From Eunapius fragilis (Eukaryota; Porifera; Demospongiae; Spongillida; Spongillidae): a DNA stretch of 64,000 bases. Location of the stretch: the NCBI GenBank assembly GCA_963681505.1, contig OY811977.1, forward strand, positions 8,358,645 to 8,422,644, in the 5' to 3' direction. The translations under genes and the position numbers were made by a program. The notes under the pieces were generated by a model. That model saw only the letters and a program-made list of their open reading frames with translations. It searched no databases and had not been told where the DNA came from. Shown piece by piece: positions 1-10,865 of the stretch. Each line of letters opens with the position of its first letter. Position 1 is the stretch's first letter.

Positions 1-78
1 CACGGGTCACGTTTTTTAAAATGATTTCACGACCCGGGTCAATTCCTATATAAGAACTACTATCGAAGTATGTATCAG
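1..78 (+). repeat. End fragment of dispersed repeat R (copy R1)
   Basis: This stretch matches the last 80 bases of a longer repeat at 20461-20540 and, in reverse, the start of the copy at 40749. The shared features are a GACCCGGGTCAATTCCTATAT core followed by a short stem-loop (GAACTAC, TATC loop). The rest of this copy lies outside the window or has been lost. The stem-loop is less perfect here than in the other copies. Confidence 0.75.
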
Positions 79-1390
79 GTTCTCTCAGCTTAGGTCAGAT
101 GCTCAACCAGGAGAACAAGAATGCAAGTGTATCATCAAGAATTGAACACGTGAGTGAAGGAACTGTGTACTGAATGGCTTCTTTGGGTTGGGCGTACTCA
201 GATTGTGTCCATCCCTCCACTAAGGTAAAAAAGCAAGGTTGAAGCTTTATTCTGGCTAGGAAGTGAGCATGCAGGTATTGCGTACATGTAGCATTGTTAT
301 ATGAAGGTACATAAGTACAGGTTGGTAGGCAGGGTTCAGAGAAGGAAAAGAAATATTTAGTAATGGCGTGTATAAACAGTGAATTTCATTTAGAGAATTC
401 AACCACAGGTGGGTTGCTAAGTAAACAACAGTTTTGCACTATCTTAATCGCAACACCTAATCTTGTTTACTTTGCAATTGGGTAAAAACAATGAATCAAA
501 AGCCCATTGTTTTGAGTGTGAAAGTCCACCGTACTGAGCCGCCCCTGTGTAGTGTTCGAATGCGGCCACCTTTTGAAGAATGTCTTCACTAAGGTGGGGT
601 CTTTCTTTCTCAAAAGCAATTTTTCAGATCTTACTTATAATCATCGTTCAGTCGACACTAGTTCTTTGGCACAGGTAGACTGAAATGAAGTTGTATTTAG
701 AATATGCGTACCACACGCATTGACTATACATGTGGTCTCATATTGATTCATGTGATGGTGTATTGTAGCATTGAGGAGAAACAGACTTGATGATGCCCCA
801 ACTAAACCAGGATGAAATGCATCACCACATGTTTCGGCAATTCGTTTTCAATATCATCCAGCCATAGAAAACGTCTGTAGGACCTCTTCCTCAACAGACA
901 CCATGAGGAATGCATTTTCTGTCTCCCACTAGGGCGATCTTGTGCAGACAAAATCGAAGAATGATGTCAATGATGTTTTGACCAAAGGTAGTACCAGCAA
1001 ACAGACAGACATTCAGAGAAGGTCCATTTGATTTTGCTGAAGCATCATACACTACCCTCAGCTTCCTTTAGGCACACTCTGATGATTTACACTTTTTTCA
1101 TTCTTTTGTGCAGTCCTGGAAAAATGCTAGTGTGGTGTCTTCCTGAGCAACTGTAGTACTTTGTGGTGGATTTGCAGTCCCTGCTCAGGTGGTGTTTCCT
1201 TTGACACAGAAAACATCTGCCAAGTCACTTGCTTCCTGGCATCAGAACCAACCATAGCCTTGCGGGTCAATACAGGGGTAGATAACTTAGAATTGGACAC
1301 GATACATGTACTTTCAATTTTGTTGCAACTTCTCATACTTTCAGTCCTCATATGAAAGTAACTTTGGTAAAAAAAGTCAAAAAAAAACTT
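79..1390. other. Intergenic, nothing recognised
   Basis: The stretch is AT-rich and has scattered stops in all frames. The overlapping short open frames at 1127-1512 on both strands have no recognisable motifs and are most likely chance. Confidence 0.5.
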
Positions 1391-1790
1391 TAGTGGTTTA
1401 TGAAATACATCATCATAATGTTTTTCCACATTTTTGCTCCTTTACTGAGCCCTTACTTTGCTTTTGTAGATCGTGCAGGGTTATATTTGGTATCAAATTA
1501 ATGTACAACTAAATTATAATATGTGTTTATGATAGAGGTTAAAGGGTTAAAAATTACATGTGTTTATCACACGGTTTACAGAATTCACTTAACTCTACCT
1601 ATTTTATTTTACAAGGTAAAAGCCACTTTTTGTTGTAATGTATTTACAAAATAAAAAGTCTGAGTATCAGTTATCGTTATCTCTGGGAACCACAAACGAC
1701 TGAATACCAGGACGCCATTTATTTTTATTTTGGCACCTTAAGTGTTTAGATTACGTCACAAGGGGTGTTATGTAATGACGTATGTAAATT
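1391..1790 (+). repeat. Diverged copy of arm repeat A
   Basis: The sequence is similar along its whole length to 6673-7085 and, in reverse complement, to 4990-5386. Shared landmarks in order are GGTTTATGA, AGGTTAAAGGGTTAAA, GTCTGAGTATCAG, GGGAACCACA and AGACGCCAT/GGACGCCAT. It is the most diverged of the three copies and has no partner arm nearby, so it looks like a solo end of an old element. Confidence 0.7.
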
Positions 1791-1979
1791 GTGGTTGGCA
1801 TGACTCAGCACATATCAGAGACACTTTCTTTACCTAATAAGGCATTTGCATGCGTGGGCTTTGAAACATTTGAAAATCTAAAGCAATGGCAAGAAACTTC
1901 AGAGATTTCTGTTGTGACCCATTCAAGAGTATAGACCTGTGCCATATCGTATATAATAGTAACTTTGAGTTGTACCAGC

Positions 1980-2322
1980 TGCAACATCCATCTCTTAGCA
2001 GAGATATAGCATGCTGCAATTGTCTATGTAAGCTCAATCCTGAAATAGCGTTCGTAGATACCTCTAACAGTAGTAGCCAGTTGTGGACCCTAATAGCCCA
2101 AGTTCCCAGCACGGTGCAGGCCCTAGTAGAGCTCAAGTTTACTCACTTGGACTTATACTAGGGTCTGCACCATTTTGGCAAGGGCCCTTGTGTAAGGCTA
2201 CCACCGCTAGAGGTATCTACAAACACTATTTCAGGATTGAGCTTAGATGTATTTTTCGCAGACAATTGCAGCATGCTATATCTCCGCTTCAATGTTAGAA
2301 TACAGAGAGATGGATGTTCTGT
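1980..2322. repeat. Imperfect fold-back repeat (MITE-like)
   Basis: The left arm (about 1985-2120) is the imperfect reverse complement of the right arm (about 2150-2316). Shared pieces include CATCCATCTCT, GAGATATAGCATGCTGCAAT and AAGCTCAATCCTGAAATAG. The two arms face each other with a short loop near 2122-2150. The open frames here on both strands are products of the inverted symmetry, not genes. Confidence 0.75.
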
Positions 2323-3278
2323 TATCATTGCAGAACATTGGGCAAAATGATACTCATGTTTACTAAATCATGTAGTTTGGAGGGCAATATACTACAAGAG
2401 GTGTGGAAGCAAGTCACACTCCCTCAATATTAGCATACCTCATGCTAGAGAATGAGTAGTATGCAGGAAATGATGGCTAAATACTATGCAAAGGTACATG
2501 TATTTGTTATAAATGCCTTTACCTCTTTTTTGATGTGATTGGTCCATCTCCTTTCTTAACCTCCTTGGCCTCATTATTCTGGTCACAGCTTTCAAAATCA
2601 ACTGTATAATCAATAAATTATCTCAACCATTGATACTCATTAGTACTAAACCATGCTAGAGTACAATCCAGTAAATGAGGACAATATAGACAAGGGTATG
2701 GAAGCATATCACCCTTTAGTAAACACAGACATGCTGGAGGGGGTACATGGCTAGTTTGCCGAAGTGTTCAAAACGCAATAGAGGGGGGAGGTGTCGGCAT
2801 GAGTACCGGAAAGGGAGATGGGGATACATAGGACCCCCATGTTGAAGCACAACATTTTTAGCAGAATCATTACAACTATTATGTAACTGTTATGACACAG
2901 CTGCAAAAAAAATGCTGTCAGTCTAACACCTAAATGACTGTCCAGGTTTACTTTGTATGGTGGAGAATTGTAATTAGTGATTAACTAAATTTTATATTGG
3001 TGTGCAATACATTGCGGTTTTTTATTCAGTCAGTTCATTTTTCTTAGTATATATTAAAGCTGATACAGGGAGAATGCAGAATGGCTTTTCCATAGTTTCC
3101 CAGTTGTCTGATTCAATACTACATGTAAATCAATGGCTAAGAATGCAAGACATTTTGACTTTTTCACACATTCACACACACTCACACATACTCACTACTC
3201 TTTCACACACACTCACATACACTCTCACTCTCATGCACAGCATACACACTCACTCACACTCACACACACACATTGCAG
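2323..3278. other. Intergenic; CA microsatellite at 3163-3275
   Basis: No gene is recognised. The CA-rich microsatellite runs up to the splice acceptor of the dynein exon that starts at 3279. Two loosely similar segments (about 2385-2430 and 2675-2730) suggest an old local duplication. Confidence 0.5.
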
Positions 3279-4031
3279 CTGGTGAAGGCAAGAGGGAACA
3301 TGGAGACATGGCTGACAGCTGTGGACGAGTCCATGGTCATCTCCCTCAGGAAGCTGACCAAGGATAGGGGACTATGAGTCAAGGCCCCGCCATGAGTGGG
3401 TGGATCACTGGACACGCTGGACAGGTGAGAGCCAAAGGGACACTTGCATGCAGCCTCTTCTTATAAGCTGACACATGCAATTTATAATTCTGCAGCAATT
3501 TTTACATCATTCCAAAACCCTGTTCTGTTTTATTAGCACCTTAGGAAATCCATGTGATTATGCAACACTTTTGTTGTGTGGCTATGCTAAGTGTACAAAG
3601 TTATCATCTGCCCTCATTTGTGACCTGGGCTGTAGTGTGCATAATAAGTATGTCACACACACACACACACACACAATACACACACAATACACACACAATA
3701 CACAAATACACATACACACACACTCAGGTTGTGCTGACAGTCTCCCAGATCATGTGGAACAGAGATCTCACCGAATGTCTGGTTGGCGAGGGAACCGTCT
3801 TGCAGAGGGTTAAAGAGGCAGAGCAGAGGTGCTTCCAAGTAAGAAATGAGGAAGCATTAAAGTAGGTCAGTCTGACCAGACCTCCCCCATGCTAAAACCA
3901 GAACCTGAACAAGCTGGCTGAGCTGGTTTGTGGACAGCTCCCCAAGCTGGTTAGGTCCATCAAAGGAGCTCTCATCATGCACCCTTGATGTCCATGCTAG
4001 GGACATTGTCACACTGATGATGGCAGAAAAG
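3279..4031 (+). pseudogene. Axonemal dynein heavy chain, three stem exons, broken
   Basis: Three GT-AG bounded blocks read as the N-terminal stem or linker-proximal region of a dynein heavy chain. Exon 1 is 3279-3424, with GNMETWL and SLRKLTK, then RPRHEWV in another frame. Exon 2 is 3728-3838, 37 codons in one frame, with VVLTVSQIMWNRDLTECL. Exon 3 is 3902-4031, with NLNKLAELV and LPKLV, then DVHARDIVT in a shifted frame. Acceptors end in CAG and donors are GTGAGA, GTAAGA and GTAAGG. Intron 2 is only 63 bases. This part of dynein heavy chains, the ATPases that move cilia, carries the conserved HARDIVT-type block. Exon 1 has at least one frame break, probably two, and exon 3 has one, so this is a decayed copy or an error-prone stretch of a real gene. 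No flanking dynein exons were recognised. The exact DNAH subfamily is not assignable by eye. Confidence 0.75.
3653..3724. repeat. AC microsatellite in dynein intron 1
   Basis: The tract consists of (AC)n with regular ACACAATAC interruptions. It lies directly before the CAG acceptor of dynein exon 2, so it forms the end of intron 1. Confidence 0.9.
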
Positions 4032-4084
4032 GTAAGGTGAAGTGTGTCTTCACATGGCAGCAACTTTGTATTTGTTGTCTAGAG

Positions 4085-4190
4085 CTGATTACATGTACCT
4101 CATGTGTGTGCAGAGGCTGACCTCACTGGTACATGTACCTCATGTGTGTGCAGGGGCTGGCCTCACTGATTACAGGTACCTCATGTGAGG
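4085..4190 (+). repeat. Short tandem repeat, unit about 45 bp
   Basis: About two and a half copies of a unit containing ACATGTACCTCATGTG, then TGCAG and GGCTG.CCTCACTG. It follows the third dynein exon. Nothing else is recognised between 4032 and 4445. Confidence 0.75.
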
Positions 4191-4445
4191 AGGATGCTGA
4201 TCTGCAGCATAATGTATCATGGCTGTTACACAATAATATTCCTACTGTTCTTCCCACTAGCAGTAGCTACTGGCTATAAACTCTCTGGTTGCAGAAAAAT
4301 CATTTGCTATTGAATGTTGGAATTCTTTTATCGTCAATGGTTGGATGTGCCTGGAGGGGGATCTAATAGTCACCTGCAGCTTGTAGTACCAAAATCGTGG
4401 ATTCGAAGCGTTTTGAAGCAGTATCATGATGCTTGCAATATTGCA

Positions 4446-4726
4446 GAATTGTGTAAGAAAAATACGTAAGTGCGTAAGAAAAATACGTAAATACGTAATA
4501 TACGTAAGTGCAATCCAGAAATAGTAGGCCCCCATCGATAGTAGCCCCTCCCACATAGCTTCAGGCCCCAGTAGCTTATCTGCAGGCCCCAGTAGCTTAG
4601 CTTCAGGCGCCAGTAGCTTAGTTGCAGGCCCCAGTAGCTTAGCTGCAGACCCCAGTAGCTTAGCTGCAGGTTCCGTAACTTAGTTGCAGGCCCCTATATC
4701 TGGATTGCACTTACGTTACACAATTC
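4446..4726. mobile_element. Small inverted-repeat element with internal minisatellite
   Basis: The ends are inverted: GAATTGTGTAA at 4446 and its reverse complement ending at 4726. A longer shared subterminal block, CGTAAGTGCAATCCAGA, lies near each end. Inside, 4558-4694 is a minisatellite of about 6.5 units of 21 bp (TGCAGGCCCCAGTAGCTTAG). Short terminal inverted repeats (TIRs) enclosing an array are typical of minisatellite-bearing MITEs. No target duplication is clear. Confidence 0.65.
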
Positions 4727-4989
4727 AGCATACTAAATCTCCAATGCAAATAGAGAGAGATGGATAACTTCTGCTGTTGCAACTCAAAGATAACAGTACA
4801 CACAAAAGGCGCTGAGGCCGGGAGAAAGGGAACACCCAGAAAAGGCGCATGACATTTATAATGCTGGTCACGGACAAACTACCATTTAAAAATGTGTAAA
4901 TATCGACGCGATTAGTACTATTGCCGTTCTTCACTACCGTTCGTAGCTTGAGTTATACCTTCCTATAAAGAATGAGAAGATGACGAATT
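4727..4989. other. Intergenic, nothing recognised
   Basis: Only short chance frames are present between the minisatellite element and arm A. Confidence 0.4.
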
Positions 4990-5386
4990 ATTTTAGGACT
5001 GGGCACGAGAAACTTTTCATTAGTGCTAAAATCAACCATGAAGAAATTTAAAATGGCGTCTTGCCCTTTAACCTTGTGTAGTTCCCAGAACTAGCTGATA
5101 CTTTTTTTTAAATGTAAGAACAATGAACAGTTTTTATTTACGAAAAACTCTGGAGTATTACCTGTCAAGTGACCTAAATATTGAAAACCGTGCTGTATAA
5201 ACATTTATTCTTTAACCCTTTTGCCTCTCCCACAGAATCATATTATAGTCGGATTGTACACTAAGAGAGCTTCAATTTGATGCCAACAATAACCTTACAC
5301 GTTCTGTGAGTAGGGAGTTATGAGTCTTCGAAGTGGAAAACAATTAATTATTCATGATGGTGTTAATTCATAAACCACTCGTGAGA
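4990..5386 (-). repeat. Arm repeat A, left (inverted) copy
   Basis: The sequence is the reverse complement of 6673-7085 over about 400 bp with moderate divergence. Shared blocks include TTAGTGCTAAAATCAACCATG, ACACGTTCTGTGAGTA and AACAATTAATTnTTCATGATGG. With the right copy it brackets a gypsy integrase fragment. Confidence 0.8.
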
Positions 5387-5435
5387 TTTTACAAAATAAT
5401 GCTTTAAAGTTATTAGGTTAAGCAAATATGATAAA

Positions 5436-6223
5436 TTGCACACAAATCTGAGGGGTACATGCCAATTTATTTGTGTCAGGACATGGAATGACCCAGCTGG
5501 CTATCCACTGCAGCGAGTTGCTATGGACATACTCGGGCCCCTGCCGATGACCGATAGAGGTAACAGGTATGTGTTAGTAGTGATTGACTATTCAACCAAA
5601 TGGATGGAGGCATACCCAATGGCCAATATGGAGGCGGGGACGGTTGTGGGTATTTTTGTCCACCATTTTGTCAGCCATTTTGGAGTACCCGATAATCTCC
5701 ATACCGATCAGGGCCGTCTACCTTGTTGAGTGAAGTATGCAAATTACTACGCCTTACCATCCGCAATTGGACGGTCTAGTGGAAAGATTTAATCGTACAC
5801 TGCTTAATCTCCTCAGCCTTGCAGCATCTGAGAATGGACAGGAGTGGGACCTTCATCTCATGATGGTCATGCTGGCCTACTGCACTAGTGTGCAAGAGTC
5901 AACTGGGTGCACACCCTTTTATATGATGTTCGGTCTGGAGGCACTCCCTGCTGATGATATGTATGGCCTTCTCCGTCTACCACTTCCTCACAGTATGCCC
6001 TGGATCGGAGGCTGCGTCTACCATCGGGTTCGAGAAAGTATGGGACTGCAACATCAATGGTTTACCTGTACCTCCAGAGGGTATTGGCGAACCCGAACTA
6101 CCTCAAATTGAATTTCCTGAACTACCTCAAACTGAATTTCTAAATCTGGCGGATCAACCTAGCAGAAAGTCCAATCGAAAGCACAGAAAGCCGGAAAGAT
6201 TCGGACATAATATATACGACTAA
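5436..6223 (+). pseudogene. Ty3/gypsy integrase core and C-terminal remnant
   Basis: Two overlapping frames make a truncated retroviral-type integrase, the enzyme that inserts retrotransposon cDNA. The first frame (to 5729) has MDILGPLP with the first catalytic Asp and HTDQG with the second. The second frame (from 5737) has YHPQLDGLVERFNRTL with the catalytic Glu, then LAYCTSVQESTGCTPF, typical of the region after the core. A small deletion with a frame change lies at about 5712-5736, just after the second Asp. The final frame (to 6223) ends in a basic KSNRKHRKPERFG tail, as many gypsy polyproteins do. No gag, protease or reverse transcriptase is present, so this is a 3' fragment. It sits between the two inverted A arms. 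Confidence 0.85.
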
Positions 6224-6672
6224 TTATTGATGGACTTGTTCCTGGGGGAGGGGAATAATGTAGCAAATACATGTACATGCGTACTGGATCTGTGTGCCTG
6301 TGCATCTACTCTTGCTGCGCACTTCTCTTGATAAAAGCTGGCCTTTACAGAATTAAACTATCCTTTCATTTTAACAGAATTTTTACAGTAAATTTAAAAT
6401 CCATTTGTGGATGAATATTTAAAAATCACCACTCATCATTGAAACGCATCAACGACTAACAGGAATAATAATATCACGAAAGGGGTCTTTTACCAATTAC
6501 GAATAATTTGTTCTCTTTGTTAAATTTCATGTCACCTGTTACGGATGCAAAGTGAGTACAGTACATTCCATGAACTGTCAGCATAAAATTGTACACTACT
6601 AGCGTGTAATTGATCATATTTGTTTGACCTAACATGGATGTTCTTGAACGCAATAAATATTCTAATAACACA
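6224..6672 (+). other. Likely gypsy 3' end: purine tract and LTR remnant
   Basis: A purine tract (GGGGGAGGGGAATAA) just after the integrase stop, followed by TGTAGCAAA, fits a polypurine tract and the start of a 3' LTR. No second LTR copy is present in the window to confirm this. The rest of the stretch up to arm A has no recognisable feature. Confidence 0.35.
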
Positions 6673-7085
6673 AATGGTTTATGATATAACACCATCATGA
6701 AAATTAATTGTTTTCTACTTCGAAGAGTCATAACTCCTTACTCACAGAACGTGTATGGCTATTTTTGGCATCACATTGATGCTCTCTAAGTGTACAACCC
6801 GACTATAACATGTTTTTATGGAAGAGGCGAAAGGGTTAAAGAATAAATGTTTATACAACACGGTTCTCAATAATTACATGTAGGTCACTTCAGGGTGATA
6901 TTTTTTATTGTAGACGGAAGCTGTTCATTGTCCTTACATTTTTACAAAAAAAATGTCTGAGTATCAGCTAGTTCTGGGAACCACAGAAGGTTAAATGGCA
7001 AGACGCCATATTTAATTTCTTCATGGTTGATTTTAGCACTAATTAGAAGTTGTTGTTTGGATACGTCTCAAGGGTATTACATAAT
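6673..7085 (+). repeat. Arm repeat A, right copy
   Basis: Direct relative of 1391-1790 and inverted relative of 4990-5386. The pair 4990-5386/6673-7085 forms an inverted repeat of about 400 bp with a 1.3 kb centre. Confidence 0.8.
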
Positions 7086-7345
7086 ACTGTTCTCGACTAT
7101 CACAACAATTACAAATGGTGTTGGTAATTGAATGATTTTTAGTAAGCATTTATTGGAAACTGCTAAGTAATGGCATCGTGACTTAGGCAAGCGAGATCGT
7201 TAATACTGTCATATTAAGTGGTTAAAGCTCAACATTTCTTTTCATTGGAAGTAAAAATGAACAAACAGCAATCAATGAACCGGCGACTTCTGCTCTGGGA
7301 CCTATTCAGGCACTGGCTCAAGAAGCGGTGGTCCCACCCGTACAT

Positions 7346-7445
7346 GCTGAAGCACCCACGGCACCAGCACCACTAGCTGAACCACCCACAGCACCAGCAC
7401 CAATAGCTGAACAACCCGCGGCACCAGCACAAGTAGCTGAACTAC
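7346..7445 (+). repeat. 30 bp coding-type repeat (Pro/Ala rich)
   Basis: Three full units plus a partial, each 30 bp and in frame, encode peptides of the type AEPPTAPAPI. The frame is open from before 7260 to a stop near 7464 and upstream contains ALGPIQALAQEAVVPP. It may be the N-terminal part of the reverse transcriptase-like remnant that follows, but no continuous frame links them. Confidence 0.6.
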
Positions 7446-7818
7446 CAGTGGGTCCCAGCTACTGAAGTTGCCGTAGCTAACGCAGTAGTGGTCTCAGCAC
7501 CACCGGTACCCCCAACAGACCGTGGTACCCTTGATAACAGCACGAGCGCCCCCTGCTGCCTTTCCCTTGGGGTGCTGACACTACTACTGTGTTAGCTAAG
7601 GGGTCACCTATCACCAACTGCCTTCACCACAACTGTTGTCAGCACCACCATCCCCTGCCCCTCCTCCCTTGGCATTTAGTGCTAACGGTCCACTGCACAG
7701 ATACATGTACCTTCTCAGCGGTTTGAGGTCTCGTCCTCCAGCCAACATCCCCATAAGAAATCCTGTCCAGTCCAAGGCTGTCAAAAACTCATTGCTCCCA
7801 CTAAGCATTTGACCTTAC

Positions 7819-9465
7819 ATGCTCAGAGTTTCTTCTCAGGTGCAGTCCTCAGCCCTTGGGTTCAAGAACAAGACCTGTTTGTCCTATTGCCAGCAGCTGG
7901 TGGCTAGTTCACACCATTCCTCTCATCTTTTGAAATGCTCACATGCCTCCGCAGCACCTCCTATTCTGCCCCTTCTCCATATCCAAGGGGCCAACCCTTC
8001 TGTTTCCCTGCCCACATTTGATTCTGTCTGTAAACAACCAGGCCGTACAGTTCGACACATCCCTGTGAAAGACAAACTCGTGTTTGCCCATGCTTTGTGC
8101 TCTGCCTTACATGATAATCGTGAGGATGCCTGGCTTAAAGTGTTCATGCCGCCTAAATGCGTTCTTGCCCCAAAGCGTGGACTGACATCACAAGCCTGCG
8201 CCTATCAGTCATCTATGCGCCCAATGGTCCAAAGGTGAGTTCAGTGCACTATGGAATCGAGCATTCAATCATCATCCCTCTGGTCCCCATCCTACCTCTA
8301 ACCACAAATCTTTAACAGTCCAGACAGCAGGCTTTCTTGCTAGGGAGGGACTCCTCTCTAAGGCCTGTCAGGTTCTAACTTCCTCGGGCCTGGCCCCCAA
8401 CAACAATACCACATGGAATCTCCTGGTCTCAAAGCATCCCAAAGGCACCCCCCAATGCAACTCCTCCCACAGTACCTCTCTCAGCTGCCCCTTGCCTTCC
8501 ACCAGACTTTGATATCATGGCCCTTCTGCACTCCTTTCCGATAGACACAGCGTGTGGCCCCTCAGATCCTTGCATAGAAGCAGCAGAGGTTCCCCTTCAG
8601 TTCCCGATATGAGCAGTGCTTAGGGATGTGGTCAATTTCCATATTTCTGGCAAGGTTCCTGTACAAGTGGCTAGGTTCCATGCAGGGGGTAACCTGGTGG
8701 CTTTGGAAAAGAACAAACCCAACTATCCCTCAGACATCCAGCCCATTGCAGTTGGAGAAGCCATTAGGCGTCTGGCTGGGAAATGTCTATGTGTGATCAT
8801 GAAAAAGCCAGCTTGGGGTAGCTTGTCCAGCAGGTGCAGAGAAGATAATGCATGGTCTGAGAGACTGTGTTGATGAACATAGGCATGATGCAGATTTTGC
8901 AGTCCTGAAGAATTATTCAGTTTAAGTGATCTTAGTTCCTTCCCAGATGAGATGAAGCGATCCAATGTGCCCCACTTTGAGGGGTCTCTCCCATAGGTGA
9001 CCCAGTGTTCTGAAGATTGTATCCTAGAAGCAGTCAGAGGCCTCCAAGTTACTTCAGCAGTTAGAAGCGGTGCGTTCTATCAACCCCCAGGTAGCCCTAC
9101 TCCTTAGACAATGTGGGAGCGATTGTAGGCTGGTGCACCTATCTAGAAATACTCCTCCTCTCCTAGTTAAGGAGACCTTTGCCCTATGTGATGATCGTGT
9201 GCAGCAATGCTTCTCAGAATGTGCTGCAGTGGATGCTTCTGCTTCCAACTGGCTGCAGGCCCAACTTATGAATCTGAATCCAACTTGTGGTCAAGACTTA
9301 TGGGTGTTGGGGTGCTGCAGCAGTGGCAGCCTTTCCTAAGCTTGCAAGTCGCGTTTCCACCAGGCTAAACGAACCCAAGTCCAAGACCATCTTCAGACTA
9401 TACAGCCACCTAGGGTTGGCCTTAGTGCCAGCCAATTGCAGAGCCATCTTATCTAGGTTAACTTG
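7819..9465 (+). pseudogene. Decayed retroelement with RPIAVGE-type reverse transcriptase
   Basis: Several frames on one strand follow the order of a family of reverse transcriptase-like proteins repeated in many invertebrates. 7819-8238 contains VRHIPVKDKLVFAHALCSAL and WLKVFMPPKCVL. About 8225-8610 contains ALWNRAF, AGFLAREGLLSKACQVL and GLAPNNNTTW. 8616-8873 contains NFHISGKVPVQVARFHAGG and QPIAVGEAIRRLAGKCL, the start of the polymerase fingers. 9070-9300 contains PQVALLLRQCG, RLVHLSRNTPPLL and QCFSECAAVDAS. About 9308-9465 ends in GLALVPANCRAILSRLT. The catalytic palm (YxDD) is missing, because the sequence jumps near 8875-9070. The family membership is recalled from general similarity; I do not assign a named clade. 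Several stops and shifts make it inactive. Confidence 0.65.
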
Positions 9466-10161
9466 ACTGTAAGGCCATATCAATTATGTAATAATTATTA
9501 TGTATTGTTATGTATATTTACTGTACATGTAGTAGTTTGTAGGTTATAGTATGAATAACCTATATCAATAATAATAATTTTAATTTAATATCAATGACTC
9601 TCTATGGTAGAGATTTGAGAAATGCCTTATTTTCTTTGCTAATATTTTTAAAGCCAAGACTGTAATATCGACTGTTTCAGAGAAAATTGTCCCATGTTTC
9701 TATAATGCTATTAAAGATTTTGAAAATGGACTTTGAGCTTACAGTGTTTTTTTTTAACAAGTCTACACAGAGGCCATATGATCACTTCATATTGTTGTCG
9801 ACATAACATTACTTACTTGCAGAAGTATTCTTGTTGATCTTAGCCCTCTTGCTATGTGATTCAGCTACATGGGTGGATGGGTGTTTACAAGATGAGCATG
9901 AATAAAAATAGTGATATAGTAGATAAATGGGACAGTATATGACCAACCTATCGTGATACATGTACATGTACACTGTAGTTAGACAAAAATTAAAACATAA
10001 CCACATGTGATATTGAAAATCCAACTGCACAGATGCATGGGCTATACAATTTCCACCCAGTAGATATGTGCATGTAACATAATAATATAAATTGTGATAT
10101 AGTAGATAAAAGGGACAGCTTTTGAGAAAACTAGCCCTCACATATATATATATATATATAT
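9466..10161. other. AT-rich intergenic with small direct repeats
   Basis: The segment at 9895-9935 recurs at 10080-10125 (GTGATATAGTAGATAAA.GGGACAG). The segment at about 9990-10060 is shared with 15720-15795 (ACCACA.GTGATATTGAAAAT). A TA microsatellite lies at 10141-10161. No gene is seen. Confidence 0.6.
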
Positions 10162-10400
10162 GGGACAGTGTCCAGCAGAATTACCCTTCTGGCTAGTTCT
10201 TCAAGTTTGATTTTCCCTGAACACCCATGAGCTTCTGTCAAATGGTCCTTACGCATCCTAAATCGGACTATCTATCACAAAGTTATTAGGCACTGAATTT
10301 ATTATTAGCCATACCTTTCAATGCGAGCGTTACTTTTCTTTTGCTTGTCCTGGAATTTTTGATAAAGTACCATAAGGGTGATTAAGCTGGACACTGTCCC
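10162..10400. mobile_element. MITE, Tc1/mariner-like ends, in a TA microsatellite
   Basis: The 239 bp element starts with GGGACAGTGTCCAGC and ends with its reverse complement, and the terminal inverted repeat runs about 30 bp through AATTACCCTT. Both sides are (TA)n, so the element probably duplicated a TA target, as Tc1/mariner elements do. It has no coding capacity. A second copy of the same terminus is at 40522-40550. Confidence 0.75.
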
Positions 10401-10454
10401 ATATATATATATATATATATATATAATTATATATATATATATATATATATATAC
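10401..10454. repeat. TA microsatellite
   Basis: A nearly pure (TA)n tract broken by TAATTA, continuing the tract that precedes the MITE at 10141-10161. Confidence 0.95.
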
Positions 10455-10530
10455 ATGTGGAACGTTCTATAGGAAAATGGTTCTTGTGGATTTTATTTTA
10501 TAACATAAAATTCACATCGATATATCTTAA
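10455..10530 (+). repeat. Short repeat shared with 15575-15650
   Basis: The stretch GAACGTTCTATAGGAAAATGG ... TTGTGGATTTTATTTTATAACATAAAA is the reverse complement of 15575-15650. It is part of a mosaic of small repeats shared between the 10-12 kb and 15.4-15.8 kb regions. Confidence 0.75.
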
Positions 10531-10689
10531 CGCAATCGGGTTCCTATTTTCAACACAACATACCACATCATTACTATATTTGAACATCCATTTTGGTGCC
10601 TTACACATGCGGGGTACCGACGTTACAAGGTCTGATACCCGTAGGGTTCAAAATGCCTACATGTACATCTCCAGGTAGGAACCTCCAAA

Positions 10690-10865
10690 TCGGTTCAAAT
10701 TCGGATCATACGTACAAGGGTCCCGTCGCTATTGATTTGTTCTGTTCGTTAATTTTTTTCTTTATCCGCTATGGGGATACAACTGTGCAAAGTAATTGCA
10801 TATTTCCCAGTCGTTTCGCACCATTACCTGTTACGACTGGCATCGGAAACATGAATATGCAATTA
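10690..10865 (-). repeat. Dispersed repeat D, minus-strand copy
   Basis: In reverse complement this stretch matches 53812-53955 and 40170-40300. Shared blocks are GGTAATGG.G.GAAA, ATTACTTTG, ACGGATAA or GCGGATAA, and AATAG then ACGGGACCC/ACAGGACCC. It has no coding capacity. Confidence 0.7.
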
